Shown here: positions 14,689 to 18,271 of the stretch, piece after piece
How the letters are laid out: every line of letters starts with the position of its first letter
How positions within the stretch are numbered: the first letter of the stretch is position 1
From: Albidovulum sp.
GTDB taxonomy: Bacteria; Pseudomonadota; Alphaproteobacteria; Rhodobacterales; Rhodobacteraceae
DNA: 18,271 bases
Direction of reading: 5' to 3'
Assembly: GCA_030837825.1 (NCBI GenBank)
Contig: JAUQYB010000049.1
Coordinates: 1 to 18,271, forward strand
The notes under the pieces: model-generated
Told to the model about the DNA's origin: nothing
What the model saw: only the letters and a program-made list of their open reading frames with translations
The model's database searches: none
Program-made: the position numbers and the translations under genes

Positions 14689-14694
14689 GACCGC

Positions 14695-16104
14695 TCAGCC
14701 GAGCCGGAGACGGCGCCAGAGATAGCCCCTGAGGGCAGACATGGAGAACAGCGCCGCCAGGCAGAAGAAGGCGACGAACCACCGGGTCCAGCCCAGTTGG
14801 GCGACAAGCCCGGTCTGCGGCGGGTAGTAATGCGCCTCGAACAGCGCCGCCGCGCAGGCGAGGGCCGAAAGCGCCGAGGGCAGGAGAAGCGGAGACAGCG
14901 GCAACCCGGTGCGTTTCGCGGCGAGTCGGACGGAAACCAGATAGCCGACAACCTCGGCCGCGAGGGCGATGTGGATCACCGTCAGCACGTCGCCGGTGCG
15001 GATGACCGCATACCACGAGACCGGAAGCGACAGGACGCGGATCAGGTTCCCCGCCGCCGCGTTGCCCGAGCGTTCCTTCGCCAGCGCCACCGTCGATCCG
15101 CCGGTCTTGGCCACGCGGACCGCCTGCATCACGCTCATCGGCACGAGGATGTCGAGGATCGAGACGTATTTCGGCCCGAGGAGGAGGTGGATCACCGGCC
15201 CGCCCAGAAGCACGATCCCGAGGACGAGCACGACGCCGATCGCGAGTCCGGCCTCCACCGCGGCGGTGCCATACCAGCGAAACGACTCCTCCCGGTCGCG
15301 CGATGCCGTGAGTTGGGGCAGGAACAGCGACTGGGTCGCCCCGGCGAGGACCAGCGTCGGCGTCAGCGTCAGGGTGATCGCCATCGAGAAGACCGCAAGC
15401 TGGCTCATCCCAAGCTCGCGCCCGACGATCAGCCGTTCGCCGTTGAACACGCCGAACAGGAGGACGCCGTTCAGGAGAAGCGGCCAGCCGAAGACGGTGG
15501 CGCGCCGGATCAGGGCGAAGTCGAAGTTGAGCGCGTAGCGCCGTTCCGCCATCAGATGCGACAGGAGCACCATCGCGCCGGACTGGATGAAAAGCGAGAC
15601 GAGCATGATCCGGTAGTCGCCGTAGAGCAGCGCCAGCGGCCAGAGGGCGAGGACCGAGACCAGGGGCGGGATCGCCTGGGTCACGATCCAGGGCCGGAAG
15701 TTCAGGTGCCGCTTCAACCGGTGCATGTCGAAATGCTGCAACCCGTTTACCAGCGGGATGAAGGCGATGACCTGATAGGCCCAGGCGACATGCTCGACGC
15801 CGAGAAACCGCGCGTAGGGAATGGCAATGGCGAAGAGGACAAGGCTCGAGGTCACGCCCCTGAGGACCTGGAAGCCCTGCATCGCCTTCTGCACATGGGG
15901 ATCGTCGCCGTCACGGTCGACCACGATCATCTGGTTGAGGCCGAGGTAGGACAGCATCTCGACAATCGACATGGCGACCGCGAAGGTCGAGGCGATGCCG
16001 TAGTCCTCGGGGCTGACGAGGCGGGCAATGATAAGGTTGCGGACCAGCAGCAGGGCCGAACCGAAGGCATTGCCCGAAACGAGCAGGAAGGCTTTTCTCA
16101 GCAT
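14695..16104 (-). CDS. Wzx-type polysaccharide flippase (MOP superfamily)
   Basis: This is an integral inner-membrane protein of the oligosaccharide flippase family, which moves lipid-linked repeat units from cytoplasm to periplasm for Wzy-dependent polymerisation. It has about 12-14 hydrophobic segments. The N-terminus LRKAFLLVSGNAFGSALLLVRNLIIARLVSPEDYGIASTF is typical, with the RLVSPEDYG element at about 28-36, and GWPLLLNGVLLFG lies mid-protein. It has 469 residues from ATG 16104, usual for the family. The reading frame stays open upstream to 16260 but that stretch is not membrane-like and has no ribosome-binding site. It marks the right limit of the EPS genes. Confidence 0.9.
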   Translation of the reverse strand: MLRKAFLLVSGNAFGSALLLVRNLIIARLVSPEDYGIASTFAVAMSIVEMLSYLGLNQMIVVDRDGDDPHVQKAMQGFQVLRGVTSSLVLFAIAIPYARFLGVEHVAWAYQVIAFIPLVNGLQHFDMHRLKRHLNFRPWIVTQAIPPLVSVLALWPLALLYGDYRIMLVSLFIQSGAMVLLSHLMAERRYALNFDFALIRRATVFGWPLLLNGVLLFGVFNGERLIVGRELGMSQLAVFSMAITLTLTPTLVLAGATQSLFLPQLTASRDREESFRWYGTAAVEAGLAIGVVLVLGIVLLGGPVIHLLLGPKYVSILDILVPMSVMQAVRVAKTGGSTVALAKERSGNAAAGNLIRVLSLPVSWYAVIRTGDVLTVIHIALAAEVVGYLVSVRLAAKRTGLPLSPLLLPSALSALACAAALFEAHYYPPQTGLVAQLGWTRWFVAFFCLAALFSMSALRGYLWRRLRLG

Positions 16105-16306
16105 TTTTGCTCGTCTCGACGGTGACCGCTCGCGCGGTGTTTTCGGGCCGATCGGCCGATTTCGCAAGCGTTGACTTGGACTGCCCGCCGCGACGCGCAG
16201 GCCCGAGGCAGTGATTGGGCGAAAGTCCGCCTTCGGCGTGCATTGTCGGCATTCCGGCAATCCGGAGGCATCCGGCTATGCGGTGCGGGTCAGGAGTCAT
16301 GTTTCC

Positions 16307-16322
16307 GGATTGGCGCCAATCC
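16307..16322. repeat. Perfect 16-bp palindrome GGATTGGC/GCCAATCC
   Basis: The 16 bases equal their reverse complement. They lie in the 253-base gap between the flippase start and the arfB stop, about 200 bases upstream of the flippase. They could be an operator, or, with the next hairpin, part of the arfB 3' end. Confidence 0.4.
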
Positions 16323-16352
16323 CGCAGTTTCGAGGAAACTGGCCAAAGCGGG
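16321..16352 (-). terminator. Hairpin downstream of arfB
   Basis: CAGTTTC and GAAACTG pair over 7 bp around a 3-base loop (16325-16341), with outer CCCGC/GCGGG pairing. This begins 6 bases past the arfB stop on the minus strand. No T-run follows, so it may protect the 3' end rather than terminate. Confidence 0.3.
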
Positions 16353-16357
16353 AGCCT

Positions 16358-16780
16358 TCACTCCTCGTCAGTGATCTTGCCGCGCAGGCCTTTCACCTCG
16401 CCCCGGGCGGCCTTGGCCTTCAGCCGCCGCCGTTCGCTTCCGGCCGTGGGTCTGGTGGCGATCCGCCGCTTCGGCGCGACGAGCGCGGCCCGGATCAGTT
16501 CGGCCAGCCGCTCGCGCGCCAGCTCGCGGTTGCGGGCCTGGCTGCGCGTCTCCTCCGCCCGGATCACCACCGCCCCATCCAGCGTCCAGCGACGGCCGGC
16601 GAGCCGTTTCAGGCGGGACTTCACCGGGGGGCTCAGGTTCGGGCTTCGCTCCGCCTCGAAGCGAAGTTCGACCGCGGTCGAAACCTTGTTCACGTTCTGC
16701 CCGCCGGGGCCGGAGGCGCGCGAGAACGTCTCGGTCAGTTCCCAGTCGGCGATGGCGATGTCGTCGGTGATGCGGAGCAT
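16358..16780 (-). CDS. arfB: Alternative ribosome-rescue factor ArfB (peptidyl-tRNA hydrolase)
   Basis: This codon-independent peptidyl-tRNA hydrolase releases peptides from ribosomes stalled on mRNAs without stop codons. The GGQ catalytic motif lies at 26-28 within SGPGGQNVNKVSTAVELRF. The domain continues to about residue 105, with IRAEETRSQARNRELA (73-88). The C-terminal tail (about 105-140) is rich in Arg and Lys, as needed to enter the empty mRNA channel. The length of exactly 140 equals E. coli YaeJ/ArfB. The start ATG 16780 is chosen by family alignment; the frame is open upstream to 17158 but not family-like. It is a housekeeping gene divergent from the lytic transglycosylase. Confidence 0.95.
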   Translation of the reverse strand: MLRITDDIAIADWELTETFSRASGPGGQNVNKVSTAVELRFEAERSPNLSPPVKSRLKRLAGRRWTLDGAVVIRAEETRSQARNRELARERLAELIRAALVAPKRRIATRPTAGSERRRLKAKAARGEVKGLRGKITDEE

Positions 16781-16913
16781 GGAGCGGCCTGCGGGACGGG
16801 GCTTGCGGAGCGTGAAGGTTTCGGCCCGGCGCTGCAAGACCCCGGCGGCGTCCGTACGATCGGCGACAACCCGCGACCGCGATCCGCGAGCGCGGGCAGT
16901 CCGGCCATACGAA

Positions 16914-16941
16914 TTGCGCGCCGTCGCCGATCCGATACGAT
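16914..16941 (+). promoter_or_regulatory. Candidate sigma-70-like promoter for the lytic transglycosylase
   Basis: TTGCGC (16914-16919) and TACGAT (16936-16941) are separated by 16 bases, which would place transcription just before the preferred ATG 16961. The match to consensus is only partial. Confidence 0.25.
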
Positions 16942-16952
16942 GGCAGAGGAAA

Positions 16953-16957
16953 AGAGG
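16953..16957 (+). promoter_or_regulatory. Ribosome-binding site setting the transglycosylase start
   Basis: AGAGG ends 3 bases before ATG 16961. It favours 16961 over the in-frame ATG 16940 and over a long upstream extension that overlaps arfB. Confidence 0.5.
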
Positions 16958-16960
16958 CAA

Positions 16961-18121
16961 ATGGCAGAGCAGCAGATGATGATTTCCAGACGGACCTTCG
17001 GGCTTGGCATGGCGGTTTCCGGCCTTGCCGCCTGTGGCACACCCGGCGCCACGCGCCTGGGAAGCAGCGGCCCCGCGCCTCTGGCGGACGACCTGCGCCC
17101 GGTCGCCAACCCGGGCTACGACGCCTGGGTCGCCGCCTTCCGCGACCGCGCCGGCCAATACGGGCTGAACGACGGGGCGGTTTCCGCCGCCTTCCGCAGC
17201 GCGGGCTACCTGCCCGGCGTCATCACCCGCGATCGCAACCAGACCGAGTTCAAGCGCAGCCTGGAGGACTATCTGTCAATCGCCGTGTCCGACGAGCGGG
17301 TGGCCAAAGGCCGCGCCGCGTTCGCCGCGCATCGGGCTACGCTTTCCGCGCTGGAAAGCCGCTATGGCGTCGACGCGACGATCATCACCGCGATCTGGGG
17401 GCTGGAAAGCTTCTACGGCGAGCGGCGCGGCGACGTCCCGGTGATCTCCGCCACCTCCACCCTCGCCTATGACGGGCGGCGCGGGCGGTTCTTCGAAAGC
17501 CAGCTCGTCGCGGCGCTGAAGATTCTCCAGAACGGTGACACGACGCCGGCGCGGATGACCGGAAGCTGGGCCGGCGCGATGGGGCACACGCAGTTCATCC
17601 CCACCACCTACCTCGCCCATGCCGTCGACTTCACCGGTGACGGGCGGCGCGACATCTGGTCGGACGACCCGACGGACGCACTTGCCTCGACCGCCAACTA
17701 CCTGGCGCAAAGCGGCTGGACCCGCGGACTGCGCTGGGGGGCGGAGACCGGCGCCGGGGCGCCCGCGGGCAGCGTGATCCAGCCACAGGCCGGCGGCCCA
17801 AGCTTCGTGGTCACAGGGAATTTCGGCGCGATCAAGCGCTACAACAACTCCGATTCCTATGCGCTGGGCGTCGGGCTCCTGGCCGACCGGATCGGCGGCG
17901 CGGGGCCACTGAGCGGCAGCTTCCCGCCCGACGCCAACGGGCTGACCAAGGCCGACCGGATCGCCCTGCAACGGCGGCTGACGGCGGCGGGCTTCGACAC
18001 GGGGGGCACCGACGGGGTGATCGGCGCCAACAGCCGCAAGGCGATCGAGGCGTTCCAGCGAAGCCGCGGCCTGCCGGTCACCGGCGAGCCGTCAGTGGCG
18101 CTGCTGCGCAGCCTCGGCTGA
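16961..18121 (+). CDS. Lytic murein transglycosylase (MltB-like) with peptidoglycan-binding domain, Tat lipoprotein
   Basis: This exported enzyme cleaves the MurNAc-GlcNAc bond of peptidoglycan, forming 1,6-anhydro-MurNAc ends. The N-terminus carries a Tat-like SRRTFGLGM motif (9-17) and lipobox LAAC, giving predicted lipidated Cys25. The MltB/SLT domain spans about 45-315, with catalytic Glu149 in AIWGLESFYG, then GSWAGAMGHTQFIP (201-214), DFTGDGRRDIW (223-233) and IKRYNNSDSYALGVG (291-305). A PG_binding_1 domain closes the protein (about 330-385, LQRRLTAAGF, DGVIGANSRKAIEAFQ). It has 386 residues. The open frame extends to 16211, but that part is antisense to arfB and not protein-like. It is divergent from arfB and not obviously linked to the EPS genes. 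Confidence 0.94.
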   Translation: MAEQQMMISRRTFGLGMAVSGLAACGTPGATRLGSSGPAPLADDLRPVANPGYDAWVAAFRDRAGQYGLNDGAVSAAFRSAGYLPGVITRDRNQTEFKRSLEDYLSIAVSDERVAKGRAAFAAHRATLSALESRYGVDATIITAIWGLESFYGERRGDVPVISATSTLAYDGRRGRFFESQLVAALKILQNGDTTPARMTGSWAGAMGHTQFIPTTYLAHAVDFTGDGRRDIWSDDPTDALASTANYLAQSGWTRGLRWGAETGAGAPAGSVIQPQAGGPSFVVTGNFGAIKRYNNSDSYALGVGLLADRIGGAGPLSGSFPPDANGLTKADRIALQRRLTAAGFDTGGTDGVIGANSRKAIEAFQRSRGLPVTGEPSVALLRSLG

Positions 18122-18137
18122 GGCCCGGCCAATGGAA

Positions 18138-18164
18138 AGGGCCGTTCCGGGTGGGAACGGCCCT
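18138..18164. terminator. Strong bidirectional-looking terminator hairpin
   Basis: AGGGCCGTTCC and GGAACGGCCCT pair perfectly over 11 bp around a GGGTG loop, 16 bases after the transglycosylase stop. On the plus strand no T-run follows. On the minus strand the stem is followed by TTCC with a few T's, so it could also end transcription coming from the right. Confidence 0.65.
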
Positions 18165-18267
18165 CCGAGATCTACGGAGATGGGCCAGTTAGGGTGTCGA
18201 AGATCGACCGGCCCAGTCAGGGTTCTCAACCCTCGGGGTTGCCCTCAGGCCACGGCCCCCCTGACTG
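18165..18267. other. Multi-hairpin region at the right edge, possible RNA or leader
   Basis: Several inverted repeats follow in close order. TGGGCC (18181-18186) pairs with GGCCCA (18210-18215), enclosing GTCGA/TCGAC (18196-18208). CAGTCAGGG (18214-18222) pairs with CCCTGACTG (18259-18267), enclosing AACCC/GGGTT (18228-18240). AGGGTT (18219-18224) can instead pair with AACCCT (18228-18233), so the stems compete. This could be a noncoding RNA, a leader with an attenuator, or the end of a minus-strand gene. A 14-codon minus-strand open tail ending at TGA 18226-18228 is also possible. No known RNA family is recognised. Confidence 0.35.
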
Positions 18268-18271
18268 TCCC

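Noticed and set aside
14797..16125. Plus-strand open frame of 442 codons opposite the flippase
   Set aside because: Highly charged, repetitive translation; the minus strand gives a standard multi-span flippase.
16211..16960. N-terminal extension of the lytic transglycosylase
   Set aside because: The extension overlaps arfB antisense and would bury the Tat/lipoprotein signal; a good ribosome-binding site sits before ATG 16961.
1..18271. CRISPR array, insertion sequence, tRNA or rRNA
   Set aside because: No regularly spaced direct repeats, transposase-like protein, terminal repeats or tRNA/rRNA signatures were seen.

Overview
The window is GC-rich, densely packed DNA that looks alphaproteobacterial, most likely from the Rhodobacterales (Paracoccaceae/Roseobacteraceae). 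The assignment rests on gene content: an exosortase fused to an EpsI domain of the type that sorts VPLPA-CTERM proteins in that order, a PrsT-like TPR lipoprotein, an ExeA-like ATPase of the exosortase-associated kind, and a Tat-type lytic transglycosylase with a C-terminal peptidoglycan-binding domain. No species can be named from sequence reading alone.

From the left edge to about 16.1 kb the window is an exopolysaccharide/exosortase locus. A minus-strand AAA ATPase (10-900) is separated by a roughly 500-base regulatory gap from a plus-strand run: an ExoY/PglC-type sugar-phosphate transferase (1404-2093), the TPR lipoprotein PrsT (2211-4661), a short outer-membrane polysaccharide export (OPX) protein (4800-5435), an outer-membrane beta-barrel (5447-6961), the fused exosortase-EpsI (7087-8688) and a rhomboid protease (8741-9400). 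A minus-strand block follows: a GT4 glycosyltransferase and an AlgD-like GDP-mannose 6-dehydrogenase (overlapping), then a secreted phytase/esterase-like protein and a GT2 glycosyltransferase (overlapping). A plus-strand hexapeptide acyltransferase (14146-14688) and a minus-strand Wzx-type flippase (14695-16104) complete it.

The inferred pathway is as follows. The sugar-phosphate transferase loads the first sugar on a polyprenyl phosphate, and the GT2 and GT4 enzymes extend it, with GDP-mannuronate as a likely donor. The acyltransferase decorates it, the flippase moves it to the periplasm, and the short OPX protein plus beta-barrel carry polymer through the outer membrane. The exosortase would process C-terminally tagged exported proteins, perhaps coupling them to the polymer. 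A Wzy polymerase and a Wzc/PCP chain-length protein are not present and probably lie outside the window. No protein with a VPLPA-type sorting tail is encoded here.

Right of about 16.1 kb the content becomes housekeeping: the ribosome-rescue hydrolase ArfB (minus) and a divergent Tat-targeted lytic transglycosylase lipoprotein (plus). The final 130 bases are a run of inverted repeats, starting with a strong hairpin, that may be a terminator plus a structured RNA or leader cut by the window edge.

Points most worth attention are the short OPX/beta-barrel pair, the exosortase-rhomboid pairing with a hairpin over the rhomboid ribosome-binding region, a possible 35-codon leader ORF before the sugar transferase, and the competing hairpins at the right edge.
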